A program made the position numbers and the translations under genes. Positions 45,531 to 53,403 of a DNA stretch of 64,000 bases are shown here, in pieces. Under the pieces are notes generated by a model. That model was not told the origin of the DNA. It made no database searches and saw only the letters and a program-made list of their open reading frames with translations. The DNA comes from Actinomyces radicidentis. Its GTDB lineage: Bacteria > Actinomycetota > Actinomycetes > Actinomycetales > Actinomycetaceae. The first letter of the stretch is position 1. Each line of letters starts with the position of its first letter. The stretch spans positions 2,108,001 to 2,172,000 of the forward strand of contig NZ_CP014228.1 in NCBI RefSeq assembly GCF_001553565.1, written 5' to 3'.

Positions 45531-46493
45531 ATGGCCCTGTACGAAGTCCCCTTCGCCTCCTCCAACGGCCGAGACGAGATCCAGGCCTGGATCTACACGC
45601 CCGCCTGCGAGCCCCGCGCCGTCGTCCAGCTCATCCACGGGCTCGGCGAGCACTCCCGCCGCTACATCCACCTCATCGCCACACTCCTCGAGCACGGTTT
45701 CGTCGTCGCCGCTGACGACCACGCCGGCCACGGTGCCACCGCCATGAGGTCCGGCGTCTGGCAGGACTCCGGTGAGAACGGCACCGACGTCGCCGTCGAC
45801 GACGAGCAGAGCCTGCGTGGCATCGTCACCGAGCGCTTCCCCGACCTGCCCTACATCGTCTTCGGGCACTCCTGGGGCTCGATGATCGCCCGCGCCCTCA
45901 CCGCCGAGCACCCCGATGGCATCGCCGGCGCTGTCTACTGCGGGCCCGTCGCCCACATGCGCGGCCTTGAGGACCCCGCCATGGAGCGGGCCCTCGACGC
46001 CGCCATCGCCGAGCGCGGGGGAGAGGCCCTCGACACCGATGGGATCAGCGGCGGCATGTTCATCGGCGCCAACGACCGCTACGGCGAGGGTGTCCCGCCT
46101 ACTGCCTGGGTCGCCCTCGACGAGGGCGTCGTCGCCGACCACGCCGCCGACCCGCTCAACAACTTCGGCGCCACGATGTCCCTGCGCTTCGCGAAGTCCT
46201 TCTGCGACCTCTACCGCCGCTGCTACGGCACCGCCTGGGCCGAGTCCATGCCGCGCGAGGTCCCCGTCCTCATCATCGCCGGCGCCCAGGACCCCGCCGG
46301 GAACTTCGGCGAGGGCGCCTACGCCCTCGCCAACTCCCTGTGGCTCGCCGGCTCGCGCGACGTGCGCACTCGCGTGTGGACCGGCGTTCGCCATGAGATC
46401 CACAACGAGCCGACGACGCGCGCTGAGGTCGAGGCGGAGGTCGTCGCCTTCGTCGAGCGCTGCGCCGGGACCGGCGCCCCGCAGACCGTCTGA
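45531..46493 (+). CDS. Alpha/beta hydrolase (monoacylglycerol lipase-like, Hydrolase_4)
   Basis: 320-residue cytoplasmic serine hydrolase. The oxyanion strand block is LIHGLGEHSRRY near residues 33-44, the nucleophile elbow is GHSWGS near 112-117, and the catalytic His is in RHEIHNE near 288-294. The DHAGHG motif near 64-69 is typical of lysophospholipase and monoglyceride-lipase types. GAGAGGT lies before the ATG. The exact substrate is unknown. It shares its reading frame with the antitoxin remnant after the stop but is not fused to it. Confidence 0.85.
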   Translation: MALYEVPFASSNGRDEIQAWIYTPACEPRAVVQLIHGLGEHSRRYIHLIATLLEHGFVVAADDHAGHGATAMRSGVWQDSGENGTDVAVDDEQSLRGIVTERFPDLPYIVFGHSWGSMIARALTAEHPDGIAGAVYCGPVAHMRGLEDPAMERALDAAIAERGGEALDTDGISGGMFIGANDRYGEGVPPTAWVALDEGVVADHAADPLNNFGATMSLRFAKSFCDLYRRCYGTAWAESMPREVPVLIIAGAQDPAGNFGEGAYALANSLWLAGSRDVRTRVWTGVRHEIHNEPTTRAEVEAEVVAFVERCAGTGAPQTV

Positions 46494-46598
46494 GCGGCTC
46501 GCCGGACCGATCGCCGCCTCCACGCCGCCCGCGTCTCCGAGCTCTCAGGCCGCGCCCGTGAGCGCTACGCCGACGTCCTGCGGCGCCTGGGCGAATGA
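46494..46598 (+). pseudogene. C-terminal remnant of an antitoxin gene upstream of doc
   Basis: The 34 codons before the Doc start read RLHAARVSELSGRARERYADVL... and stop in an ATGA overlap with the toxin start, the usual layout for an antitoxin-toxin pair. No start codon exists between the hydrolase stop and this segment, so only the tail survives. The antitoxin family cannot be named from this piece. Confidence 0.6.
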
Positions 46599-46969
46599 GT
46601 GCCACCTACCTCGGCCTGGAGGACCTGCTCGCGCTCGCGGACGACCTCGGCGTCCTCCAGGTGCGCGACCTCGGTCTGCTCGCCTCTGCCGCCCAACGGC
46701 CAGCCACCTCCCTGTACGGGGAGGAGGTCTACCCGGCGCTCGCGGACAAGGCGGCAGTCGTCCTCGAGTCCATCGTCAGGAACGACCCGCTCATCGACGG
46801 CAACAAGCGCCTCGGCTGGCTCTCCATGGTGGTCTTCCTCGGGCTCAACGGCGTCGACCTCGACGTCGAGGATGATGACGCCTACGAGATCGTGATCTCA
46901 GTGGCCGAGGGGTGCAGGGCCTGGCAGGCTACGGCCGCCTGGCTTCGCGAGCACGGTGTCGGCGACTGA
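46595..46969 (+). CDS. Doc/Fic-family toxin with the catalytic His replaced
   Basis: 124-residue death-on-curing homologue. Active Doc kinases of EF-Tu carry the motif H-x-F/L-x-D-G-N-K-R. Here the segment is NDPLIDGNKRLGW, so residue 64 is Asp (GAC, 46784-46786) where His is expected; the other motif residues (Asp68, Gly, Asn, Lys, Arg) are intact. A single CAC to GAC change explains it. The loss of the His, together with the truncated antitoxin, suggests that the toxin is inactive and tolerated. Its ATG overlaps the antitoxin stop. Confidence 0.8.
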   Translation: MSATYLGLEDLLALADDLGVLQVRDLGLLASAAQRPATSLYGEEVYPALADKAAVVLESIVRNDPLIDGNKRLGWLSMVVFLGLNGVDLDVEDDDAYEIVISVAEGCRAWQATAAWLREHGVGD

Positions 46970-47074
46970 GCCTCGCCGGCGCCGTCGCGCGCGCGAGTCG
47001 ACATTGGCCGTCCGCCGCACAGGCCTTGCCAAAAGCGGCCTTGATCATCGGTATAACCGTTTTGCGGGGGAGTG

Positions 47075-47093
47075 TTAGGTAACGCTAACCTTC
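47075..47093 (+). promoter_or_regulatory. DtxR/IdeR-type iron box
   Basis: TTAGGTAACGCTAACCTTC is a 19-bp near-palindrome close to the DtxR/IdeR consensus (TTAGGTTAG-C-CTAACCTAA). It lies 36 bp before the substrate-binding protein start and after a possible -10 TATAAC (47052-47057), placed to block transcription when iron is plentiful. Confidence 0.8.
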
Positions 47094-47129
47094 TGAGTTG
47101 TCCATCCGGAACGATCCCAAGGAGAACCC

Positions 47130-48362
47130 GTGCGACGCCGAACCATGCTGCTCGCCCTGCCCCTGCCCGCCCTCCTCGCCGCCTGCGGCAGCGCCGAGCC
47201 CGCCCGCCGTCGCGAGCCCAGCCCGACCGTCGCCGCCCCCGAGGGCACCTCCGGCTCTACGACCACCGCCACCGCCGACGCCGCCAAGGGGGTCCCCACC
47301 GCCGACGGCTCCTTCACCCTCACCGACGTCGCAGGCCGCGCCATCTCCTTCGCCGCACAGCCCTCCCGCATCGTCCTCGGCGAGTCCCGGCACTCCTACT
47401 CCCTCGCCTTCCTCAACAAGACCAAGCCCCTCGACAAGGTCGTCGCCTGGGGCAAGGACCTCCAGAAGGCCGCGCCCGACTTCTACGACCGGCTCCTCAC
47501 CGCCGCACCCGAGGCCGCCGACCTGCCCACCATCGGCTCCGTCCAGGCGGGTGACCTCACCGTCGAGTCCCTCGTCGCCCACCGCCCCGACGTCATCCTC
47601 CTCGGCCTCGACGCCTACGAGGCGGCCCGCAGCGCAGGCCTCACCGACCAGCTCGACGCACAGGGCCTCACCTACGTCGTCACCGACTTCCGCCGTGACC
47701 CCGCCCGCAACACCGAGATCTCCGTCCGGCTCATCGGCGCACTCGTCGACCGCCGCGACGAGGCCGAGCGCTTCGTCAGCTATTACCACGAGCAGGTCGA
47801 CCCCGTCCTCGCCGCCGCGAAGAAGATCACCGACCGCTCCACCACCCTCCTGTGGCGCAGCCCCGGCGTGTCCGACCCCTGCTCCACCTTCGCCGAGTCC
47901 AACCTCGGTCAGATCGTCACCGCCGCCGGCGGCACCAACATCGCCGACGAGCTCCTCTCCGGCCAGGAGGGCGTCCTCACCCCCGAGCAGGTCATCGCCT
48001 CGGACCCGGCGGTCATCATCGCCACCGGCGGCCAGTGGGGCGAGCTCAAGCGCAAGGACACCGCCGCCACCAGCTACGTCCACCTCGGCTACGAGGCTGA
48101 CGCCGAAGCCGCCCGCGCCAGCCTCGACCAGCTCCGCGACCAGCCCGGCTTCGACCGGCTCTCCGCCTTCGCCAACAAGCGCGTCTTCGGCATCTACCAC
48201 CAGCTCTACGACGCCCCCTACAACTTCCTCGCCTACCTCGCCTTCGCCGCCTGGCAGAGCCCCGACGCCTTCAAGTCGCTGGACCCCGACGCCGTCTGGA
48301 CCGACTTCCACGAGCGCTTCATGCCCTGGAAGGCGCAGGGCGTCTTCGCGATCGGGCTGTGA
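47130..48362 (+). CDS. Iron-siderophore ABC transporter substrate-binding lipoprotein
   Basis: Extracellular binding protein of a ferric-siderophore importer. GTG start with AAGGAG 5-6 nt upstream. In 410 residues it has a signal peptide and lipobox LLAACG (Cys near residue 19), a Ser/Thr-rich linker to about 60, then a FecB/BtuF-type fold: VAGRAISFAAQPSRIVL near 69-85, TVESLVAHRPDVILLGLDA near 145-163, and TPEQVIASDPAVIIATGG near 287-304. First gene of the operon, behind the iron box. The exact siderophore cannot be inferred. Confidence 0.9.
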   Translation: MRRRTMLLALPLPALLAACGSAEPARRREPSPTVAAPEGTSGSTTTATADAAKGVPTADGSFTLTDVAGRAISFAAQPSRIVLGESRHSYSLAFLNKTKPLDKVVAWGKDLQKAAPDFYDRLLTAAPEAADLPTIGSVQAGDLTVESLVAHRPDVILLGLDAYEAARSAGLTDQLDAQGLTYVVTDFRRDPARNTEISVRLIGALVDRRDEAERFVSYYHEQVDPVLAAAKKITDRSTTLLWRSPGVSDPCSTFAESNLGQIVTAAGGTNIADELLSGQEGVLTPEQVIASDPAVIIATGGQWGELKRKDTAATSYVHLGYEADAEAARASLDQLRDQPGFDRLSAFANKRVFGIYHQLYDAPYNFLAYLAFAAWQSPDAFKSLDPDAVWTDFHERFMPWKAQGVFAIGL

Positions 48363-48363
48363 G

Positions 48364-49407
48364 GTGAACGCCGTCGCCTCCTACCGCCGACGCACCGCCC
48401 GCAGGGCCGCCATCCTCATCGGCCTCGCCGTCGTCGTGGCCGCGGGCCTCGTCCTAGCGCTCATGGTCGGGCCCCTGCCGCTCGGCGCCGACGACGTGCT
48501 GCGCTCCCTCCTGAGACCGGGCGCCGACCCCAGCGCCGACGACGTCGTGCGCCAGCTCCGGCTGCCGCCCGCGGTCCTCGCGGTCCTCGTCGGCGCCGCC
48601 CTCTCGCTCGCCGGCGCGCAGATGCAGGTCCTCCTGCAGAACCCGCTCGCCGAGCCCTTCACCCTCGGGGTCTCCGCCGCCTCGGCGCTCGGCGCGGCCC
48701 TCGCCATCAGCGCCGGTCTCGCCCTCCCGCTCCACCCCGGCGCCACCGTGCCCGCGGCTGCGCTCGCGGGAGGCCTCACCGCCTCCCTCGTCATCTCGCT
48801 GGTCTCCCGGATGCCCGGTGTCACACGGGAGACGACCGTCCTGCTGGGCATCGCCCTGGTGCTCAGCTGCCAGGCGCTCCTCGCGCTCGTCCAGTACCGG
48901 GCGTCCACGGAGAGCCTCCAGCAGATCGTCTTCTGGTCCATGGGCTCGCTCATGCGCGGACGCTGGAACGCGGTGTGGACCGTCGGCGCGGCCCTCGCCG
49001 TCGTCGCCCCGGCCTTCTGGGTCAACGGCTGGCGCCTCACCGCCCTCAGCCTCGGGGAGCAGCGCGCCGCAGCCATGGGCGTCGACGTCGGGCGCACCCG
49101 CACCCGCGGGCTCGTCGGCGTGTGCGTCCTCGCCTCGCTCTCCGTCGCCTTCGTCGGCGTCATCGGCTTCATCGGGCTCGTCGGACCCCACGTGGCTCGC
49201 GGGCTCGTCGGCGAGGACCAGCGCTTCCTCATCCCCGCCTCGATGCTGTGCGGCGCGGCGCTCCTCACCGGCGCGCACGTCCTGTCCCAGGTGCTCGTGC
49301 CCGGCGTTGCCGTTCCCGTCGGGATCGTCACCGCGCTCGTGGGCGTCCCGGTCTTCCTCGCCATCGTGCTCGGACGCGTCGGTGTGCGCAGGAGGGCAGG
49401 AGCATGA
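48364..49407 (+). CDS. Iron-siderophore ABC transporter permease (FecCD family)
   Basis: 347-residue membrane protein with about nine to ten hydrophobic helices. FecCD signatures visible: LRLPPAVLAVLVGAALSLAGA near 62-82, QNPLAEPFTLGVSAASALGA near 88-107, the coupling-helix region RTRGLVGVCVLASL and GVIGFIGLVGPHVARGLVG near 262-280. The start is GTG 48364, 1 nt after the preceding stop, so it is translationally coupled. The next gene overlaps by 4 nt (ATGA). A single permease gene implies a homodimer. Confidence 0.9.
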   Translation: MNAVASYRRRTARRAAILIGLAVVVAAGLVLALMVGPLPLGADDVLRSLLRPGADPSADDVVRQLRLPPAVLAVLVGAALSLAGAQMQVLLQNPLAEPFTLGVSAASALGAALAISAGLALPLHPGATVPAAALAGGLTASLVISLVSRMPGVTRETTVLLGIALVLSCQALLALVQYRASTESLQQIVFWSMGSLMRGRWNAVWTVGAALAVVAPAFWVNGWRLTALSLGEQRAAAMGVDVGRTRTRGLVGVCVLASLSVAFVGVIGFIGLVGPHVARGLVGEDQRFLIPASMLCGAALLTGAHVLSQVLVPGVAVPVGIVTALVGVPVFLAIVLGRVGVRRRAGA

Positions 49408-50153
49408 GCCTCGAGATACGAGACCTGTCCTTCGCCTACGGCCGGCGTCGCGTCATCCACGACCTGAGCGTCCGGTGGGAGCCCGGGCAGGTCGTCGGGC
49501 TCCTCGGACCCAACGGCTGCGGCAAGACCACCCTCATCAGCTGCCTCGCCCAGCTGCGCCGTCATCGCGGCACGATCACCTTCGACGGACTCACCGGCGA
49601 GGCGATGCGCGAGGTCATCGGCTACGCCCCGCAGGGCCTGCCTTGCGACGCCGCGCTCACCGCGCTCGAGTCCGTCCTCGTCGCCTCACGGCGCGGACCC
49701 GTGTGGCGCACCAGCGACGCGGACCTCGACGCCGCGCACAGTGCCCTGGAGCGCACGGGCGCGGCCGCGCTCGCGGACCGCTCCCTCGCCCGGCTCTCCG
49801 GCGGTCAGCGCCAGCTCGTCGCCCTGGCCCAGGCGCTCGTCCGCGAGCCGCGCCTCCTGCTCCTCGACGAGCCGACCTCAGCGCTCGACCTGGCCCATCA
49901 GGTCGGCGTCCTCGACGCCGTGCGACGGCGCACCACGCAGGGGGAGGGACGCCTCGCCGTCGTCGCCCTCCACGACCTCAACCTCGCCGCCCGCGCCTGC
50001 GACCGCCTCGCCCTCATGGACGGAGGCCGGATCGCCGCCGAGGGCGCGCCCGCGGAGGTCCTGCGTCCCGGTCTCATCGAGTCCGTCTACGGGCTTGAGA
50101 CCCACGTCGTGGCCGACGGCGAGCACCTCATGGTCGCGCCCGGACCCGGATGA
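49404..50153 (+). CDS. Iron-siderophore ABC transporter ATP-binding protein
   Basis: 249-residue ATPase of the importer. Walker A GPNGCGKTT at about residues 36-44, Q-loop GYAPQGLP near 73-80, ABC signature LSGGQ near 132-136, Walker B LLLLDEPTSALD near 151-162, H-loop VALHDLN near 188-194. ATG overlaps the permease stop, with AGGAGGGCAGGAG just upstream. It shares the iron-box promoter. Downstream lies a strong bidirectional terminator. Confidence 0.93.
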   Translation: MSLEIRDLSFAYGRRRVIHDLSVRWEPGQVVGLLGPNGCGKTTLISCLAQLRRHRGTITFDGLTGEAMREVIGYAPQGLPCDAALTALESVLVASRRGPVWRTSDADLDAAHSALERTGAAALADRSLARLSGGQRQLVALAQALVREPRLLLLDEPTSALDLAHQVGVLDAVRRRTTQGEGRLAVVALHDLNLAARACDRLALMDGGRIAAEGAPAEVLRPGLIESVYGLETHVVADGEHLMVAPGPG

Positions 50154-50214
50154 GGTCCGTCTGAGCCCGCCCCCGGGCCCGCAGCAGAGGGCCCCGGCCC
50201 CGGGGCTGACAGCT

Positions 50215-50264
50215 CCTCGGTCCGGTGGTGCCGTCCTCCCGACGGCGGTGCCACCGGACCGAGG
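50215..50264. terminator. Bidirectional terminator after the iron-uptake operon
   Basis: 14-bp perfect outer stem (CCTCGGTCCGGTGG at 50215-50228 with 50251-50264) plus an inner imperfect stem. It lies between the plus-strand iron operon and the minus-strand ADP-ribosylglycohydrolase gene. Confidence 0.75.
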
Positions 50265-50327
50265 CTCCCGGCGGCGCGGCGGGCGTCGACTGGCGCACCG
50301 AGTGCACGCCGGCTCGCCCGCCTCGAC

Positions 50328-51413
50328 TCACGCCAGCCCCGCCAGCGCCGTCGCCCGGGCGAGCTCGCGCAGGTCCGCCCCTCGCCGCTCGAGCCCGTCG
50401 CAGCGCCGAGGCAGCCCGTGGACCGCGTCAGCCCACTCGGCCGGAACCGCGCCCGCCCCGAGGTAGCTGCCCGCCATCGCCCCGGCGATCGCCGCGACCG
50501 TGTCCTTGTCCTGCGACCCCTCGAGGGCGTGGCGCAGGACGGCGGTCATCCATCGCGCCGACGTCGCCGCCCGGTCGACCGAGAAGAAGCCCTCGTCGCG
50601 CGCCGAGTAGTTCGCCTGCGTGAAGGCCAGGACCGCCTTGCCGAGCGCGTCCACCGTGAAGCCGTCCGAGGTCGGCGCGCCCGCCACGGCCCTCACGGCC
50701 GGGTCGTAGGCGCCGCCGTCGAAGAGCTCGTGCCAGTAGCCCTGCCGCTCAGCCGGCAGCAGCTCGATCGCGCGCAGCACCGGTGCCCCTGAGTACGGCA
50801 TCCCCGCCCACTCCGGGCCCGCGACGTTCGCCCGGACGACCTCCGCCTGCAGGACGCAGGAGTCCCCGGCGAGCGGGTCCGCGTGCGTGAGCCCGGCGAC
50901 CGCGCGCGCCGCGGCCGCCGTCGCCTCCGGGGCGCCCAGCCGCGTGAGCCCGACGATCCCGTTGCGCATGAGGGCTCCGTTGCCGGCCGTGCGGCCCGTG
51001 CTCGCGTGCAGTGAGGCGGCGGCCTCCCGCATGCGCGCGGCGATGCCGGGCTCGTCGCGGGTGGCGGCGACGGCGCCGATGACCTGCCGCGTCTGGGTGC
51101 CGACGTCGGTCGCGCCGTCCTCGATCATCCAGCGGCACCAGCCGCGGGCGATCTCGTCGAGAGCCTCCTCGCTCGTGAGGTCAGCGCCGGTGGCTGCGAC
51201 CTCGGCGACGTAGAGCGCCATCTGCGTGTCGTCGCTCCACTCGGCCGGCGCGTAGTCGCCGTAGCCGCCACCGAGCATCTCGGGCGCCCCGGTGAGCGGG
51301 ACGTCGCCGGGCTCGTAGGGCACGCCCATCGCGTCGCCGACCGCCTGCGCGAGGAGCACGCCCTCGGCGCGGTCGAGCTGGGACGGCGTGAGCGCGGGGG
51401 AGGAGCTGGCCAT
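50328..51413 (-). CDS. ADP-ribosylglycohydrolase family protein
   Basis: Predicted hydrolase removing ADP-ribose from proteins, nucleic acids or small molecules. The 361-residue protein has the family metal-binding blocks: GDAMG near residues 26-30, SDDTQM near 60-65, GNGALMRN near 144-151, and SQDKDTVAAIAGAMAG near 300-315. The two-metal active site looks complete. ATG 51413 has no SD, but TAACCT (51425-51420) lies exactly 6 nt upstream, so it is probably leaderless. The gap 51414-51698 to the next gene holds nothing I can support. Confidence 0.9.
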   Translation of the reverse strand: MASSSPALTPSQLDRAEGVLLAQAVGDAMGVPYEPGDVPLTGAPEMLGGGYGDYAPAEWSDDTQMALYVAEVAATGADLTSEEALDEIARGWCRWMIEDGATDVGTQTRQVIGAVAATRDEPGIAARMREAAASLHASTGRTAGNGALMRNGIVGLTRLGAPEATAAAARAVAGLTHADPLAGDSCVLQAEVVRANVAGPEWAGMPYSGAPVLRAIELLPAERQGYWHELFDGGAYDPAVRAVAGAPTSDGFTVDALGKAVLAFTQANYSARDEGFFSVDRAATSARWMTAVLRHALEGSQDKDTVAAIAGAMAGSYLGAGAVPAEWADAVHGLPRRCDGLERRGADLRELARATALAGLA

Positions 51414-51698
51414 GGTGCCAGGTTAGGTAAGGGGCGCGCGGGCGGTGTTGGGGCGGAGGGCGCGGGCCGCGAAGCGGCGCTGAGGACTGCGCTGCCTTCA
51501 AGAGGCGGCAGCTCGAGAGCTGTGGAGCCCTGAGCCCCGCAAAGGGCCGCAGGTTCTCCACAGGGTGCGGCAGGACGGTGGCTGCGGGCAGGAAGGTCTC
51601 GATATGGTCACGCAAGCGCGACCGGTCGCCGGCTCTCCTGGCTCGGGCGACGGGTCGCGCCCCCACACTGCCCGAGATCCCCAACGGTGGAGGCCCCC

Positions 51699-52385
51699 GT
51701 GCTCCCCTTCTCCCGATCGACCGCCCACGCCCCGACGCCGGCGACGGCGACGCGCCGGCGGCGCGCGAGCGCCCTCGCCGTGGCGACGGCCCTAGCCGCC
51801 AGCGCGGCGGCGTGCTCGAGCGACGGGACGGTGACGGGGTCCTTGCCGAGTCCGAGCGTGGATCCCTATGACGTCGCCGCCTCGGTGCAGGCGAGCGAGA
51901 GCGCCACGGCGGCCGTCTCCCTGTCGGCGGAGGACGCAGCCCTTCGGGCGACGGCGCTCGCCATGGAGGCTCCGGACAAGCCCGCGCAGATGAGCGAGAA
52001 CTCCCCCGAGGGCGCGGTGGCCGCGGCCGAGTACTTCATCAGCCTCTACCCCTACGTCTACGCGACCGGCGACCTCACCGAGTGGGACGCGACTTGCGAG
52101 CCAACATCGAAGCTCTGCTCATCGGTATCCAATTACGTAAGGGAATTGCACGCCGAAGGCGGCTGGGGCGATCCGTGGACCCAGACGATAAAGACGGCAC
52201 GCTCGACAGAAACTGACGACGCAGGAACGCTCATCATTGAGCTGACTCTCGACTCCGACAAAATGGTCCGTTACCGCGGCGACGGGACCACGGAATCGGA
52301 TTCGGCAGCGGAAGATCAGGTCTTCCGAGGGAGGTTTCTCTGGAGCGGCAGCGCATGGATCCTCCAGGTCGGCGAGTTCAAGTGA
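51699..52385 (+). CDS. DUF6318-type lipoprotein
   Basis: 228-residue exported protein. GTG 51699 has GGAGG 5 nt upstream; an earlier in-frame GTG (51687) lacks an SD. A basic stretch RRRRAS is followed by a hydrophobic segment and the lipobox ASAAAC (Cys near residue 39). The conserved core near 100-160 includes SPEGAVAAAEYFISLYPYVY and SNYVRELHAEGG. Function unknown. From about 52100 the codon use turns markedly AT-richer, continuing into the next gene. The stop overlaps the next start (GTGA). Confidence 0.8.
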   Translation: MLPFSRSTAHAPTPATATRRRRASALAVATALAASAAACSSDGTVTGSLPSPSVDPYDVAASVQASESATAAVSLSAEDAALRATALAMEAPDKPAQMSENSPEGAVAAAEYFISLYPYVYATGDLTEWDATCEPTSKLCSSVSNYVRELHAEGGWGDPWTQTIKTARSTETDDAGTLIIELTLDSDKMVRYRGDGTTESDSAAEDQVFRGRFLWSGSAWILQVGEFK

Positions 52386-53311
52386 TTGCCAAGCTCTTGT
52401 CGACTGTGGCAGTTGCAGTCCTAGTCACTCCGTTCGTAAGTCCAGGAGGAATGACGGCTCACTTGCCCACCGCGTTTTCCGGTCGAGGCGAGAACGACAC
52501 CATTGCTGTCTCGGAAGATTCGACAACTCAGAGTTCAGGAACTCCTCAGGCACTTACGCCGTTGACGGGCCCATACACATCGGTCGGCGAAGTCCCGACG
52601 GGCTCCTACTCGTACCAGAGCGCTGCGAGCACCTACGTCTCCGCCCCGAAGAGCCACTACGTGGGTCCCCGCTCAGTGGTCGAGTCCACGATCTCGGCCG
52701 CCGGCCTGCCCTGCCTGACCCCAGCCCAGATCTCCACCTCCAGCGGCGCACGCCAGGCCGGCTGCACCCGCACAGTCCCCACCGCGACCCCAGCCGACCC
52801 CGCCGACCCCGCCCAGCCCGCGGCAGCGGCGGCAGCCGCCCGGGCGCCCGAGCCCATCGTCATCACCAGCACCGACGTCTCCCACCTCCTCGTCGACGGC
52901 TCCGGCATCACCCGCCAACCACCCGGCAGCCAGGTCCTGGTCAACCTCGACGCCATCGTCTACACCACCGACGCCCCACGCACCCTGACCACCCAAGTCA
53001 ACGCAACCCCGGTCACCGTCCAGGCGACACCCACGAGCTACACCTGGACCTGGGGCGACGGCACCACCACGACAACCACGGACCCCGGCGCCGCCTACCC
53101 CAACCAGACCGTCACCCACCGCTACGCCTCCACCGCCCAGGACGTCACGATCACCCTCACCACCACCTGGACGGCCACCTTCACCCCAGACGGCCAGGAC
53201 ACCCAACCCGTCACCGGCACCATCACCACCACCGACACCACCGCACCCTTCGACGTCGTCCGCACCATCTCCTACCTCACCGACGACGCCGAGGAAGCAC
53301 AGGGCCACTGA
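52382..53311 (+). CDS. Secreted protein with a PKD-like domain
   Basis: 309-residue protein starting at GTG 52382, which overlaps the DUF6318 stop; a longer start at ATG 52355 is possible but would overlap more. A signal-peptide-like segment (LLSTVAVAVLVTPFVSP) is followed by a Ser/Thr-rich region, an Ala/Pro-rich segment near residues 133-153, and a C-terminal PKD-like beta sandwich with the hallmark YTWTWGDGT near 219-227 and VTHRYAS near 242-248. The product is probably exposed at the cell surface, with the lipoprotein as its partner. Early codons are AT-richer; the later part is very GC-rich with few codon choices. Confidence 0.75.
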   Translation: MIAKLLSTVAVAVLVTPFVSPGGMTAHLPTAFSGRGENDTIAVSEDSTTQSSGTPQALTPLTGPYTSVGEVPTGSYSYQSAASTYVSAPKSHYVGPRSVVESTISAAGLPCLTPAQISTSSGARQAGCTRTVPTATPADPADPAQPAAAAAAARAPEPIVITSTDVSHLLVDGSGITRQPPGSQVLVNLDAIVYTTDAPRTLTTQVNATPVTVQATPTSYTWTWGDGTTTTTTDPGAAYPNQTVTHRYASTAQDVTITLTTTWTATFTPDGQDTQPVTGTITTTDTTAPFDVVRTISYLTDDAEEAQGH

Positions 53312-53403
53312 ATGTCAACCGGTCGGTAGAAATCGCGCGTCCGACCGTGCCATCCTTGGCCCAGCGCACGCTGCGTCGTCGTCGCACCGCGAAGGAGCCA
53401 CCC

